A DNA stretch of 64,000 nucleotides, from the NCBI RefSeq assembly GCF_021412625.1, contig NZ_JAKCFI010000013.1:124001-188000 (forward strand). The letters are read 5' to 3'. Position numbers and translations under genes: made by a program. This DNA is from Myxococcus stipitatus (GTDB lineage Bacteria > Myxococcota > Myxococcia > Myxococcales > Myxococcaceae). The notes under the pieces were generated by a model. That model had not been told where the DNA came from and made no database searches. It worked only from the letters and a program-made list of their open reading frames with translations. Position 1 is the stretch's first letter, and every line of letters starts with the position of its first letter. Shown here in pieces: positions 17,354-28,442 of the stretch.

Positions 17354-17372
17354 CGTGACATTCGTGTGACGG
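17354..17372 (-). promoter_or_regulatory. Pho-box-like direct repeat before pstC
   Basis: Read on the minus strand, CGTCAC-ACGAA-TGTCAC gives two (T/C)GTCAC half-sites 11 bp apart, the spacing of PhoB/PhoP binding repeats. It lies in the 42-nt pstS-pstC gap. The pstS stop codon region adds a third, inverted GTGAC. Known Pho boxes normally overlap the -35 region, and here the site is very close to the start, so regulation of an internal promoter or read-through is an inference. Confidence 0.45.
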
Positions 17373-17378
17373 TGCGCG

Positions 17379-18200
17379 TCACTTCACCGGGAAGTAGCCG
17401 ACCTTGGTGACCAGGGCCTGTCCTTCCGGGGAGAGGGCGAAGTCGATGAACGTCTTCGCCTCGCCGGAGGGCTTGTTGCGCAGGTAGAAGTACAGGTCGC
17501 GCGCCAGCGGGTACTTGCCCGCCTTGATGTTCTCCGCGGTGGGGGCGATCTCCTCGTTGCCGACCTTGATCTTCAGCTCCTTGATGCCCTTGGCGTAGGC
17601 GGCGCCGCCGTAGCCGATGCTGTTCTTCTCCTTGGAGACGGCGTTGACGACCGCGGCGGTGCCGGGGAGCGTCTGGGCGGAGGCCGCGTAGTCCTCGCCG
17701 TCCAGGACGTGGTCCTTGACGAAGACGTAGGTGCCGGAGGAGTTCTCGCGGGAGTAGATGATGATGGGGGCGTCCGCGCCGCCCAGCTGCTTCCAGTTGG
17801 TGATGTCGCCCACGTAGATGCCGCGCAGCTGCTCCACGGTGAGCGCGTTGAGCGGGTTGGCTTCGTTGACGTAGAAGGTGACGCCGTCCTTGGCCACCGG
17901 AATCTCCGTGCCGGTGGTGTTGTAGCGGGTGCGCAGCTTCTGCTTCTCCGCGTCCTTCATCTCGCGGCTGGACATGGCGATTTCGGTGGTGCCGTTCTGG
18001 AGCGCGGCGAGCCCCACGCCGGAGCCACCGCCGGTGACCTGCACCTTGGTGGACGCGTTCTTCTTCATGAACTCCTCGGCCCAGCGCTGGCCGAGGATGA
18101 CCATGGTGTCGGAGCCCTTCACGGTGAGGGTGCCCGCCTGGGCGGCGAGCGGGAGGGCGAGCAGGACGGCGACGACGAGGGACTGGAGGAAGGCCTTCAT
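17379..18200 (-). CDS. pstS: Phosphate-binding periplasmic protein PstS
   Basis: 273 residues from ATG 18200, with AGGAG 10 nt upstream. A Sec signal peptide ends in LPLAAQAG. The mature protein starts LTVKGSDTMVILGQRW and has the phosphate-binding GGGSGVGLAAL loop and YSRENSSGTYVFV segment of the PBP-like PstS family. Short for proteobacterial PstS of the E. coli type but normal for the compact family found in Gram-positives and deltaproteobacteria. It delivers phosphate from the porin to PstCAB. It is 29 nt downstream of the porin gene. Confidence 0.95.
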   Translation of the reverse strand: MKAFLQSLVVAVLLALPLAAQAGTLTVKGSDTMVILGQRWAEEFMKKNASTKVQVTGGGSGVGLAALQNGTTEIAMSSREMKDAEKQKLRTRYNTTGTEIPVAKDGVTFYVNEANPLNALTVEQLRGIYVGDITNWKQLGGADAPIIIYSRENSSGTYVFVKDHVLDGEDYAASAQTLPGTAAVVNAVSKEKNSIGYGGAAYAKGIKELKIKVGNEEIAPTAENIKAGKYPLARDLYFYLRNKPSGEAKTFIDFALSPEGQALVTKVGYFPVK

Positions 18201-18229
18201 GGTGGTGGCAGCTCCTGGAAACGGGGGGC

Positions 18230-19507
18230 CTAGTACTTGGCCTGCATCTGGAGGGTGAAGAGGTTGTCGTGCGGGTCCTTGGCCCCGTCGGGCGAGGCCG
18301 TCATCGGCATCTCGTAGGCGGCGGTGACCTTGAGGTTCTCGCCGAAGTAGTGGAGGAGGGCGACGCCCAGGGTGCCCACGGAGTTGGTGCTGGCGGGCTT
18401 GCCGTCCGTGGCGGCGTTCTTGCGGCCATTCTCCGGGTCGAACCAGTCGTAGCGGACGGCCACCGCGTCGGACAGGCCCACGTTCTGCACCAAGAGCGCG
18501 TACCAGCCGCTGGCGGGGATGCCCAGCTGTTCGACCTTCACGTCCCCGGAGCTCTTCGAATACGTCTTGCCGGTGATGTACTCGCCCTTCAGGGCCGTGG
18601 CGCCCCAGGGGACCACGTCCAGGTAGAGTTGCGCATCCAGTGCCACGCGGTCCCTCTCGTAGGCCTTGCGATAGGCATCGTTGGGACCCTTGGCAATGGA
18701 GTGGCCGTACCAGCCGGACACCCCGCCGGACAGCCAGCCCAGGTCGAAGCCCGCCCGGCCGATGAAGTCCTTCTCCTTGTCGTTGTCCGTGCCGATGAAT
18801 CCCTGATTGAAGATTCCATCGCCGTCGAAGAGGCCGGCGCTGACGTTGACCTTGCCCTCCAGGAAGGTGCCGGCGAACTTGATGCCGCGGTCGCGCTCGT
18901 CGGGGAGGAAGGCGCGCACGACGCGGCTGCGCTCGGGCAGCTCGCGGTCGCTGGAGGACTGGACGGCCTCGTAGCCGAAGGGCCACTTCATCTGTCCGAG
19001 GGTGAGCGACAGCTGCTGGTGGGTGCCGGGGATGTAGAGGGTGGCCTCGGCGTCGCGGACGGTGACGCCGGTGGTGGGCACCGCGTCGATCTGCAGCATC
19101 AGCTGGGCCCAGTCCGTGGTGTAGGTCGTCTTGAGGCGACCGCGGCGCACGCTGAAGCGGCTGAAGCCGCCCGCGCCGGTGTCGTCCAGGCTCTCCTGGT
19201 ACTGGTAGCGGGCCTGCACGTAGCCGGAGATCTTGAGCTTCTTGAGGGCGGACAGGTCGTTCTTGGTCTCGACGTTCTGCTCCTCCAGGGCGGCGACCTT
19301 CCCCTCCGCGTTGGTCATGCGCTCGTCGAGCTCGTCGAGCTTCTCCGCAGGGGTGACTACCGTGTCGGGCGTCAATCCCGCCTCCTGGGGGGCGTCGTCC
19401 GTGGCGGGCTCGGTGGGTTGCGTGGCGGCCTCCTGGGACGGCGTGGCCTGCTGGGCCCAGGCCGGGCTCAGGGTGACCGCGAGGAGGGTGGCGACAAGAC
19501 GAGGCAT
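18230..19507 (-). CDS. Phosphate-selective porin (OprO/OprP family)
   Basis: 425 residues from ATG 19507 (a GTG at 19531 would add 8). The signal peptide ends SPAWAQ. A Thr/Glu-rich spacer and a short coiled coil (LDELDERMTNAEGKVAALEEQ, about 58-90) precede the barrel, as in OprO/P trimers. The barrel begins LKISGYVQARYQYQ and continues SRFSVRRGRLKTTY, MLQIDAV and GQMKWPFGYEAVQSSSDRELPERS, all hallmarks of Porin_O_P. It ends in LFTLQMQAKY with a C-terminal aromatic, as outer membrane barrels do. First transport gene of the phosphate operon. This supplies the outer-membrane step that precedes PstS. Confidence 0.9.
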   Translation of the reverse strand: MPRLVATLLAVTLSPAWAQQATPSQEAATQPTEPATDDAPQEAGLTPDTVVTPAEKLDELDERMTNAEGKVAALEEQNVETKNDLSALKKLKISGYVQARYQYQESLDDTGAGGFSRFSVRRGRLKTTYTTDWAQLMLQIDAVPTTGVTVRDAEATLYIPGTHQQLSLTLGQMKWPFGYEAVQSSSDRELPERSRVVRAFLPDERDRGIKFAGTFLEGKVNVSAGLFDGDGIFNQGFIGTDNDKEKDFIGRAGFDLGWLSGGVSGWYGHSIAKGPNDAYRKAYERDRVALDAQLYLDVVPWGATALKGEYITGKTYSKSSGDVKVEQLGIPASGWYALLVQNVGLSDAVAVRYDWFDPENGRKNAATDGKPASTNSVGTLGVALLHYFGENLKVTAAYEMPMTASPDGAKDPHDNLFTLQMQAKY

Positions 19508-19607
19508 CGGGAAGGGTTTCGGAAGGGTCACGAAACTGGCTTCTAGGTAACGTCCGTGTCCGTTTGAGGGCCGCCGTGCAACATCCACGTCACGAAACAA
19601 TCCGCAA

Positions 19608-20306
<699 letters not shown>

Positions 20307-20403
20307 GACGCCGCGAAGTCTGCGCCCCCCGATTTCCGTGCGCGTGACGCGTTTGCAACGATTGTGTGAGGAGCGCCTCGCGACGGAGGGCGGGCGGACG
20401 TGT

Positions 20404-20431
20404 GGCCCGGGCGCGTCCTCGCGCCCGGGCC
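20404..20431 (-). terminator. Strong hairpin after the surface lipoprotein gene
   Basis: GGCCCGGGCGCG (20404-20415) and CGCGCCCGGGCC (20420-20431) form a perfect 12-bp stem with a TCCT loop. It is 70 nt beyond the stop of the minus-strand gene ending at 20502 and before the response regulator gene. No U-run. Confidence 0.6.
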
Positions 20432-20501
20432 CCGTCATGGCTTCCAGCGAACAGCCGGACAGGATGAAAGGCCTCCCTGCGGTCGCCGGGGGGCCGTTTC
20501 G

Positions 20502-23348
20502 CTACTGGACGTCGACCTCGAGGACCTGCTCGGACGTGTTGCCGGCGGCGTCGGTGGCGCGCAGCAGGACGACGTTGGCGCCGGAGCGGGAGAACGTCAC
20601 CGTCGTGGTGGCGAGACTCGTGCCCGCGCCGACGTCCGCGCTGACGATCCAGTTGGCGGTGACGCGCACGGGCGTGAGGTCCGTCACCTGGGAGACGACG
20701 TCCACCGTCCAGGGCACGGTGGCGCCGGGGGCGGGGGAGACGACGCTGAGCACGGGGGCGGTGCGGTCCACCGTCACCTCGCGGCTCTGGGTGGCGATGC
20801 CGCCGGCGGTGTCGATGACGGTGAGGGTGAGGGTGTGGTGGCCCTCGGCCAGGTCCAGCCAGAGGACGGCGTGGCCGCCACCGGCGTCCGGCGTGAGGCG
20901 GATGGGGGCGCCGCCGTCGATGGTGAGCAGCACGACGCTGATGGGCGCGCCGCCGGGGCTGGCGGTGGCCCAACCGCAGGCCTTCACCTGGGCGGCGGAC
21001 GTGTAGCGGGGCACGTCGCACATGACGAGGCCGGGCGGCGTGGCGTCGCGCTTCACGACGTGGATGGCGGTGGCGCAGGAGGCGGTGTGGCCCGCGGCGT
21101 CCGTGGCGGTGTACGTCACCGCCGTGGTGCCGAGCGGGTAGACGCCGGCGGCGGGCCCGCTGACGGTGGCGCCGCACGCGTCGGCGGCGGTGGCCGGCGC
21201 GGGCGTGACATAGGCGCCGTCCGGGCCCGTGGCGTCGACGATGCGCTCGGCGGGGCAGACGATGGTGGGCGGGGTGACGTCCACCACGGTGACGGTGGCG
21301 GTGCAGCTGTCGGTGGCCTGGCCGTCGGAGACGGTCAGCGTGACGGCGTGGGTGCCCACGGCGAAGGGACCTGGGGGGGACTGGGAGACGGAGAACGGGC
21401 CCGGGTGCTGGTCCGGATCATGGCTGCCGTCGTCGACGTTCGCCGGGGCGCCGCAGGTGGAGGGGCCGGCATTCACGGTGACGTCGCGGCACACGGCGAC
21501 CGGCGGGGTGTTGGTGGAGCAGGCCAGGTCGAGCGGCGCGTTGCGGGTGTTGTTGGTCTCGATGCACTCCGTCTCGCGGCCGGTGCCCGTGCCGTCGTCG
21601 TCCGCCACGGCCCAGACGTCGCCGGTGCCGCCCGGCGGCGTGGGGAGCGCGAGCGTGACGAGCGCGTCGCCGCCGGCGGGGAGCACGGCGGCCAGCGTGG
21701 CGACGCCGAGCAGGGTGCCCCCGGCGGTGGGGTTGCCCAGGTAGAAGGCCACGTGCATGCCGGCGGAGGTGGCGGCGTCACCCTGGTTCACGACGCGCGC
21801 GTTCAGGTGGAGCGTGCCCGTCGTCCGGTCGCAGGCGGAGGACACCTCGCTCACGACGAGGTCGGCCGCGGCGTAGGGGCTGGTGTTGCCGGTGCCCTGG
21901 GTGTTGGCGCGGAAGGTGTTGAGGCCGGGCGTCAGCCAGTTGGCGACGTAGCTGGCGGGGACGGTGCCGTCGTCGTTGATGTGGGTGACGGAGTAGGCGT
22001 GCTGGTTCCAGATGCGGCGGGTGTTGACCCAGCCGTCCTTGCGGTCGCGGAACACGCGGATGCCGTTGGGGCCGGAGAACGCGTAGTTGTTGGCCGCCAC
22101 CACGATTTCGGCGTTGTCGTCGCCGTCCACGTCGACGACGAGCGGGTTCTCGTACGTCGTGCCGGACGCGTGCTGCACGTCGAAGCGCACCGCGCCGGTG
22201 GCGCCGTCGTAGATGCGCAGCCGGAGCTCGTCGCCGTAGATGACCTCCGCCTTGCCGTCGCCCTCGAAGTCGAAGGTGGACGAGCCCGTGACGTTGGAGC
22301 TGTTGTCCTGAGTGGGGCTGGACCACTTCACCGCGCCGTGGGTTTCGAAGACGGCGTAGCGCGAAGCGCCCGCCACGCCGATCTCCGGCTGACCGTCCGC
22401 GTCGAAGTCCGCGATGTTGGGCGCGCCGCCCGTGCCGCCGCCCGGCAGCACCTGCGTCCAGAGGATGGCGCAGTCGTCGTCCATCAGCGACACGCGGCCG
22501 CCATGGACGAGGACGACCTCGCCCGCGGGGTCCGCGTCGAAGTTGGCGACACCGGTGAGCGCCGCGGGGGCGGCGGTGTTCTGGCACTTCAGCGTGCCGT
22601 CGTGGCGGTAGATGCTCGAGCCGATGATGACCTCCTGGAGGCCGTCACCGTCGAGGTCCACCGCGTAGCTGATGGAGCCCACCGGACCGGAGAAGGCCGT
22701 GGGCGCCACCCACTTCACCACGCCGGTGTTGGTGAAGACGTGGTTGCCATTGATGATCTCCACCGTGCCGTCGCCGTCCAGGTCGGAGAAGGACACGCCG
22801 CCCCAGTTGTTCGAGGACACCGTCGTGCGGAACTTGAAGGCGCCGGTGTTCTCGAAACAGATGAAGCCGGTGCCGCTCTCCGGAATCGCGCACAGCTCCA
22901 CCCGCCCGTCGCCGTCGATGTCCGCGCCCGCCACGCTCGCCGCGCCGCGCACGCGCAGGGCCGGGTCCGTCACCGTCCAGAGGTCGCTGCCATCCGCGCC
23001 GCTGATGGCGCGCAGCACGCCGTTGGTCGTGTAGTCGCCTCCGGTGAAGGTGCTGAAGACGACGTCGGGGACACCGTCGCCGTTCACCTCCACGACGATG
23101 GGCGTCATCATGACCTGGTTGTGCGTGGGCATGACCGGGCTGCCCGTCCAGGCCCACTCCAGCTCCGGCTCGAAGTTCGGGTCGAAGGGCGGGATGACCT
23201 GACATTCACCGTTGGCCGCCGCCTCCCGCGCCGCCAGGTCGGAGGACTCCGTCGCCGCCGTCTCCGCGCACGCCGTCAGCGCCAGCATCCCCAGCCCGGA
23301 CAGCCAGAGACCTTTCTTCCAATTTCTTCCGTATTGCACGTGCCTCAC
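20502..23348 (-). CDS. Large surface lipoprotein with FG-GAP/VCBS, CARDB-like and HYR-like segments
   Basis: 948 residues from GTG 23348 (GTG 23339, better placed behind AAAGGTGAGG, would remove three). The signal peptide ends MLALTAC. Residues ~70-480 hold repeated calcium-binding-type FG-GAP/VCBS units: VEVNGDGVPDVVF, ADIDGDGRVEL, SDLDGDGTVEI, VDLDGDGLQEVIIG, ADFDADGQPEI, DFEGDGKAEVIYG, VDVDGDDNAEIVVA. These suit a seven-bladed propeller. A CARDB-like beta domain (~500-620, ADLVVSEVSSACD) follows, then HYR-like repeats (VTPPTIVCPAE, YPLGTTAVTYTATDAAGH) and Ig-like domains to the end. Probably an exposed adhesin or scaffold. The substrate is unknown. Confidence 0.85.
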   Translation of the reverse strand: MRHVQYGRNWKKGLWLSGLGMLALTACAETAATESSDLAAREAAANGECQVIPPFDPNFEPELEWAWTGSPVMPTHNQVMMTPIVVEVNGDGVPDVVFSTFTGGDYTTNGVLRAISGADGSDLWTVTDPALRVRGAASVAGADIDGDGRVELCAIPESGTGFICFENTGAFKFRTTVSSNNWGGVSFSDLDGDGTVEIINGNHVFTNTGVVKWVAPTAFSGPVGSISYAVDLDGDGLQEVIIGSSIYRHDGTLKCQNTAAPAALTGVANFDADPAGEVVLVHGGRVSLMDDDCAILWTQVLPGGGTGGAPNIADFDADGQPEIGVAGASRYAVFETHGAVKWSSPTQDNSSNVTGSSTFDFEGDGKAEVIYGDELRLRIYDGATGAVRFDVQHASGTTYENPLVVDVDGDDNAEIVVAANNYAFSGPNGIRVFRDRKDGWVNTRRIWNQHAYSVTHINDDGTVPASYVANWLTPGLNTFRANTQGTGNTSPYAAADLVVSEVSSACDRTTGTLHLNARVVNQGDAATSAGMHVAFYLGNPTAGGTLLGVATLAAVLPAGGDALVTLALPTPPGGTGDVWAVADDDGTGTGRETECIETNNTRNAPLDLACSTNTPPVAVCRDVTVNAGPSTCGAPANVDDGSHDPDQHPGPFSVSQSPPGPFAVGTHAVTLTVSDGQATDSCTATVTVVDVTPPTIVCPAERIVDATGPDGAYVTPAPATAADACGATVSGPAAGVYPLGTTAVTYTATDAAGHTASCATAIHVVKRDATPPGLVMCDVPRYTSAAQVKACGWATASPGGAPISVVLLTIDGGAPIRLTPDAGGGHAVLWLDLAEGHHTLTLTVIDTAGGIATQSREVTVDRTAPVLSVVSPAPGATVPWTVDVVSQVTDLTPVRVTANWIVSADVGAGTSLATTTVTFSRSGANVVLLRATDAAGNTSEQVLEVDVQ

Positions 23349-23377
23349 CTTTGTCTGGTTTTGAATGGTGAGGGGTC

Positions 23378-23407
23378 CGTATAGTGAGCCGCTTCAAAGT
23401 CTTGCAA
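23378..23407 (-). promoter_or_regulatory. Candidate sigma-70-type promoter for the surface lipoprotein gene
   Basis: On the minus strand TTGCAA (23402-23407) is followed after 18 bp by TATACG (23378-23383), about 30 nt before the GTG starts. The elements are unusually AT-rich for this DNA. Confidence 0.42.
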
Positions 23408-23663
23408 GTGAGTCAAAAGCTACTGCGCGCGCACGTGGACGGGATGGCAGTGATTGACGGCACGGCCCGCGTGGAGGCGGCTCGCCGCGGTGAGCCATGG
23501 GGCCGCGTGACGGGTGGGGGAGGAGATGACGCTCGGGGAGCAAGCATGGGCGCCGGGTCTTCGCGGTTGTTGATATCTTGGAAAACCCCGGGTGATTGGT
23601 GTGTCGGCCCGAGTGGTTCCACGGACGGGGCCGCTATGTCACAAGGGTGGAATCCCGCACCGT
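23408..23663. other. Divergent intergenic region, rest of the 315-nt gap
   Basis: Apart from the promoter candidate at 23378-23407, the space between the surface lipoprotein gene (minus) and the kinase gene (plus) holds no convincing gene. An ATTGACGG stretch near 23453 and TTGATATCTTGGAAAAC near 23567 are AT-rich and may be part of the kinase promoter, but spacing to a -10 is not convincing. Confidence 0.4.
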
Positions 23664-25336
23664 ATGAGCTCACCAGACTCGCCATCGACGCCCCCCGAGA
23701 CGCCGCCGCCGGTGACGCTGCCGGTCCCCACGTTGACGCCCACGCCGGGAGAGCTGGCGCATGCCCAGCGGCGGGGTGGGCGCTCCGCCCTGCTGGGGTT
23801 GGGGCTGGTCGGGGTGGTGGCGCTGACGAGTCCGGTGCTCGGCTACCTGGAGGACGTGGACAACGCGCGCGAGGAGCTGCTGGACCACCTGTCGAACCAG
23901 GCGCGGGTGCAGGCGGACGCGCTGGGGGTCCACCTGGTCCTGCTGGAGGCGGAGCTGGCGCGCGTGGCGGGCCATCCGACGCTGCTGCCCGAGGACGGCG
24001 CGTCGCCCGCGGAGCGCGCGCTGCTCGACAGCGCCTTCTACCACTCGTCGCTGTTCTCCGAGGGCGTGGCGCTGCTGGGGCCTCGTGGGGAGCGCGTGTG
24101 GAGCGACCCGCCGGGCATGACGCTCGGCGCGTCGCCCATCACCCGCCGGCCCTGGTTCCAGGAGATGGTGGCGCGGCGCGCGCCCTCCATCGACCTGATG
24201 GAGGGGGAGGGCGGGCCGCTGGTCGTCGCGGTGCCCATGGTCAAGGAAGGGCAGCTCAAGGGGGTGCTCCTGGGGGAGGTGCGCACGGAGGCCCTGCCCA
24301 CGCGCGCCACGGAGGAGACCGCGCTGTTCCTCATGGATGCCCAGGGGCGGCTGCTGCTGCCGGCGCCGCCGCTGGCGCACCCCGAGGGGTTCTCCTCGCA
24401 GCTTCGCGCGCTGGCGAAGGCGCCGGGCCCGGTGATGGTGGACGGCACGCGGATGATGGGGGCGGCGGCCTGGGTGGGGCGCACCGACCTGCTGCTGGTG
24501 GTGCTGGAGGAGGAGGAGGCCGCCACGGCGGGGCTGCGCTCGCGCTTCCTGCGGCAGCTGGCCTTCCACATCGCGCTGCTCATCTGCACGCTCGCGCTGT
24601 TCCTCGTGCTGTTGCGGCACTCGTACCGCTCGCTCCTGGAGGCGGAGGAGCGGCTGCGCCGGCAGGAGACGATGGCCGCGCTGGGCACGGCGGCGTCGCT
24701 CATCGCGCACGAGGTGAAGAACGCCCTCAACGGCATCCAGGCGGCGCTGTCCGTGCTGCGCGCGACGCCCGCGGGCAGCGAGCTGCCGGTGCGGGGGCTG
24801 CGCTCCCAGGTGGAGCGACTGGGGCACCTGGCGCGCTCGCTCTTGTCGTTCGGCGCGCCGCGCGCCGCGCTGCGCCGCAGCTGTGACCTTCACCTGCTGG
24901 TGGAGGAGGCGCTGCAGGCGGTGCGCATGCTGCCGGAGTCGGAGGCGGTGGAGCTGCGCACGTCGCTGGAGGAGGGGCTCACCTTGCAGGGGGACGCCGC
25001 GCTGCTGGTGTCGGCCATCGACAACCTGGTGCGCAACGCGGTGGAGGCCGGCGCGGTGGCGAGGGACACGGGCCTGCGCCCCGCGCCCTGGGTGTCGGTG
25101 AACCTGTCGAGGGAGGGAGGGGAGGCGGTGCTGCTGGTGGAGGACAACGCGGGGGGCGTGGACCCCCGGCTCGAGCCCCGGCTGTGGGAGCCCTTCGCCA
25201 CCGGACGGGCCAAGGGCGTGGGCCTGGGATTGCCCATGGCGCGCACGTCCGTGGAGGCGCATGGTGGCAGTCTGACCTATACCCGTCGTCCACAGGGCAG
25301 CATGTTCACGCTGCGGCTTCCCCTGGAGCGCCCGTC

Positions 25337-25340
<4 letters not shown>
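23664..25340 (+). CDS. Membrane sensor histidine kinase (NtrB/DctB-like)
   Basis: 558 residues from ATG 23664. A Pro/Thr-rich N-terminal ~25 residues leads to a membrane helix (ALLGLGLVGVVALTSPVLGY, ~42-61). An extracytoplasmic double-Cache-like domain follows (~65-300, with RRPWFQEMV and GPLVVAVPMV). A second helix (IALLICTLALFLVLLRH) comes next, then a HisKA domain with His349 in LIAHEVKNALNGI, an N box DNLVRNAVEAGAV and G boxes DNAGGVDP and GVGLGLPMA. The H-box wording HEVKNALN is close to NtrB/DctB kinases, which pair with NtrC-type regulators. Its stop overlaps the next start by 4 nt (ATGA), confirming the pairing. Ligand unknown; small anions or organic acids are common for Cache kinases. 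Confidence 0.93.
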
Positions 25341-26680
<1,340 letters not shown>

Positions 26681-26729
26681 GCCGGGCTCCCCCGCGCCAG
26701 GGCGCTTCAATTTCCTTTCCGCAAGTTTC

Positions 26730-26754
26730 TTGAAGTCCGCCGCGCCCACTTCAA
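26730..26754. promoter_or_regulatory. Inverted repeat, candidate enhancer (UAS) for the SulP operon
   Basis: TTGAAGT (26730-26736) and ACTTCAA (26748-26754) are perfect 7-bp arms 11 bp apart, embedded in unusually AT-rich sequence. The site is 65-90 bp upstream of the sigma-54 promoter, a usual distance for an NtrC-type binding site, and directly follows the NtrC-type gene. A related CTTCAA lies just before it (26705-26710). Confidence 0.45.
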
Positions 26755-26818
26755 ATTGTTTGCATGGGCCGGCGGCCTCCGGATGAGCGGCTCCCTCTGG
26801 GAGCGTCGCCTCCGGAAG

Positions 26819-26834
26819 TGGCACGCATGTTGCC
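26819..26834 (+). promoter_or_regulatory. Sigma-54 (-24/-12) promoter for SulP-carbonic anhydrase operon
   Basis: TGGCACG-CATG-TTGCC matches the RpoN consensus TGGCACGNNNNTTGCW at all but the last position. The invariant GG (26820-26821) and GC (26832-26833) are separated by exactly 10 bp. The expected transcript start is near 26845, giving a leader of about 50 nt before the SulP ATG at 26895. Confidence 0.75.
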
Positions 26835-26894
26835 ATGACGCACCGCGAGACTTGGCGTGCGCCACCCCTGGGTGGCGTCTTCTCGTGGAGGTGT

Positions 26895-28442
26895 ATGGCG
26901 ATGTCGACGAGTCATGGGGGCGGAGGCCTGGCCTGGAAGACGTGGGCCGCGGACCTGCCTGCCTCCCTGGTGGTGTTCCTGGTGGCGTTGCCGCTGTGCA
27001 TGGGCATCGCGCTGGCTTCGGGTGCGCCCATCGTGTCCGGTCTCATCGCGGGTGTGGTGGGTGGACTGGTGGTGGGCTTGTTGGGCGGCGCGCCGCTGCA
27101 GGTGAGCGGGCCCGCGGCGGGCCTGGCGGTGATGGTGTTCGGCTTCATCCAGCAGATGGGGCTGGCGATGACGTGCGCGGCGGTGGCGGCCGCGGGGTTG
27201 TTGCAGATGCTATTTGGTGGCTTGAAGGTCGCGCGCGCGGCGCTGGCCATCTCGCCGGCGGTGATTCACGGCATGCTGGCCGGCATCGGCATCCTCATCG
27301 TGCTGGGGCAGGTCCACATCGTGCTGGGCGGCAGTCCCCAGTCGAACGCGTGGCAGAACGTGAAGGAGCTGCCCGAGCAGCTCGTCGGGTTGCACGGCCC
27401 CGCGGCGGTGCTGGGCCTGGTGACGATTGGATTGATGGTGGCGTGGCCCTACCTGGCCAAGGGCAAGCTGAAGCTCGTCCCCGCGCCGCTGGTGGCGGTG
27501 GTGGGGGCCACGGCGGTGTCGGTGTTCTGGGGCGCGGACGTGGCGCGCGTGGAGCTGCCGGCCAATGTGTTCAGCAACATGCAGTTGCCGGCGCTGCCCA
27601 CGGGGAACTGGGGCACGTTCGTGGCGGCGGTGCTGTCGTTGGCGCTGGTGGCCAGCGCGGAGTCGCTGTTGTCCGCGGTGGCCACGGACAAGATGCACAC
27701 GGGGCCCCGGGCGAACCTGGACAAGGAGCTGTTCGCGCAGGGCGTGGCGAACACGGTGTCCGGGCTCGTGGGTGGCCTGCCGATCACGGGCGTCATCGTC
27801 CGCAGCGCGGCGAACATCGCGGCGGGCGCGAAATCGCGGGCCTCGGCATTACTGCATGGCGTCTGGCTGCTGCTGTTCGTTACGATGCTGGGCTCGGTGG
27901 CGGGGCTGGTGCCCCTGACGGTGCTGGCGGGCCTGCTCGTGGTCGTCGGCGCGAAGCTGGTCAACATGCACCACATCCGCGAGCTGTCGCGTCGCGGGGA
28001 AGTGCTCGTCTACGCGGTGACGGTGGCGGGCGTCGTCGGCATCAACCTGTTGGCGGGTATCGGGTTGGGATTGCTGGTGGCGGTGCTGCGGTTGTTGTGG
28101 CGTCTGGGCAGCGTCCAGGTCGACGTGGCCCAGGTCCAGGGGGTGTACGAGGTCCGGGTGACGGGCTCGCTCACCTTCGTGGGCGTGCCGCGTCTGTCCA
28201 CCGCGCTGGCGCAGGTGCCTCCGGGGGCGACGGTGAAGATCGACCTCGCGGTCGACACCCTGGATCACTCCGGCTTCGAGGCGCTCGAGAGCTGGAGCGA
28301 CACGTACCGCAAGACGGGTGGCTCCGTGTCCATGGAGTCGCTCGAGGAAGTCTGGGTCCGCAGCGGAACGACGCGGCCCACGCAGCAGGTTCTCGGTTCG
28401 CAGATTTCGTCCAACACTCTCGCCTCCGAAGGTGCCCGATGA
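26895..28442 (+). CDS. SulP-family anion transporter with C-terminal STAS domain
   Basis: 515 residues from ATG 26895, GGAGG 4 nt upstream. About 11-12 membrane segments begin DLPASLVVFLVALPLCMGIALASG, the SulP opening. GLLGGAPLQVSGPAAGL is the conserved transporter core. LALVASAESLLSAVATDKM and GLPITGVIVRSAANI are further SulP motifs. A short STAS-like cytoplasmic tail (~425-500) follows. SulP proteins carry sulfate, bicarbonate or other anions. The 4-nt overlap with a carbonic anhydrase gene favours bicarbonate, as in many bacterial SulP-CA units, but that is inference. Expression is probably from the sigma-54 promoter at 26819. Confidence 0.93.
   Translation: MAMSTSHGGGGLAWKTWAADLPASLVVFLVALPLCMGIALASGAPIVSGLIAGVVGGLVVGLLGGAPLQVSGPAAGLAVMVFGFIQQMGLAMTCAAVAAAGLLQMLFGGLKVARAALAISPAVIHGMLAGIGILIVLGQVHIVLGGSPQSNAWQNVKELPEQLVGLHGPAAVLGLVTIGLMVAWPYLAKGKLKLVPAPLVAVVGATAVSVFWGADVARVELPANVFSNMQLPALPTGNWGTFVAAVLSLALVASAESLLSAVATDKMHTGPRANLDKELFAQGVANTVSGLVGGLPITGVIVRSAANIAAGAKSRASALLHGVWLLLFVTMLGSVAGLVPLTVLAGLLVVVGAKLVNMHHIRELSRRGEVLVYAVTVAGVVGINLLAGIGLGLLVAVLRLLWRLGSVQVDVAQVQGVYEVRVTGSLTFVGVPRLSTALAQVPPGATVKIDLAVDTLDHSGFEALESWSDTYRKTGGSVSMESLEEVWVRSGTTRPTQQVLGSQISSNTLASEGAR

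Noticed and set aside
18201..18986. Upstream in-frame extension of pstS into the porin gene
   Set aside because: The signal peptide of PstS begins at 18200 with a good ribosome site; the extension is Arg/Pro-rich and out of frame with the porin.
20400..23384. Long open frame on the plus strand opposite the surface lipoprotein gene
   Set aside because: GC-rich DNA gives long antisense frames. The translation is Gly/Arg/Ala/His-rich with no domain, while the minus strand shows clear FG-GAP and HYR motifs.
26895..28442. Sulfate permease as a firm call for the SulP protein
   Set aside because: SulP substrates vary, and the coupled carbonic anhydrase makes bicarbonate at least as likely; only the family is certain.
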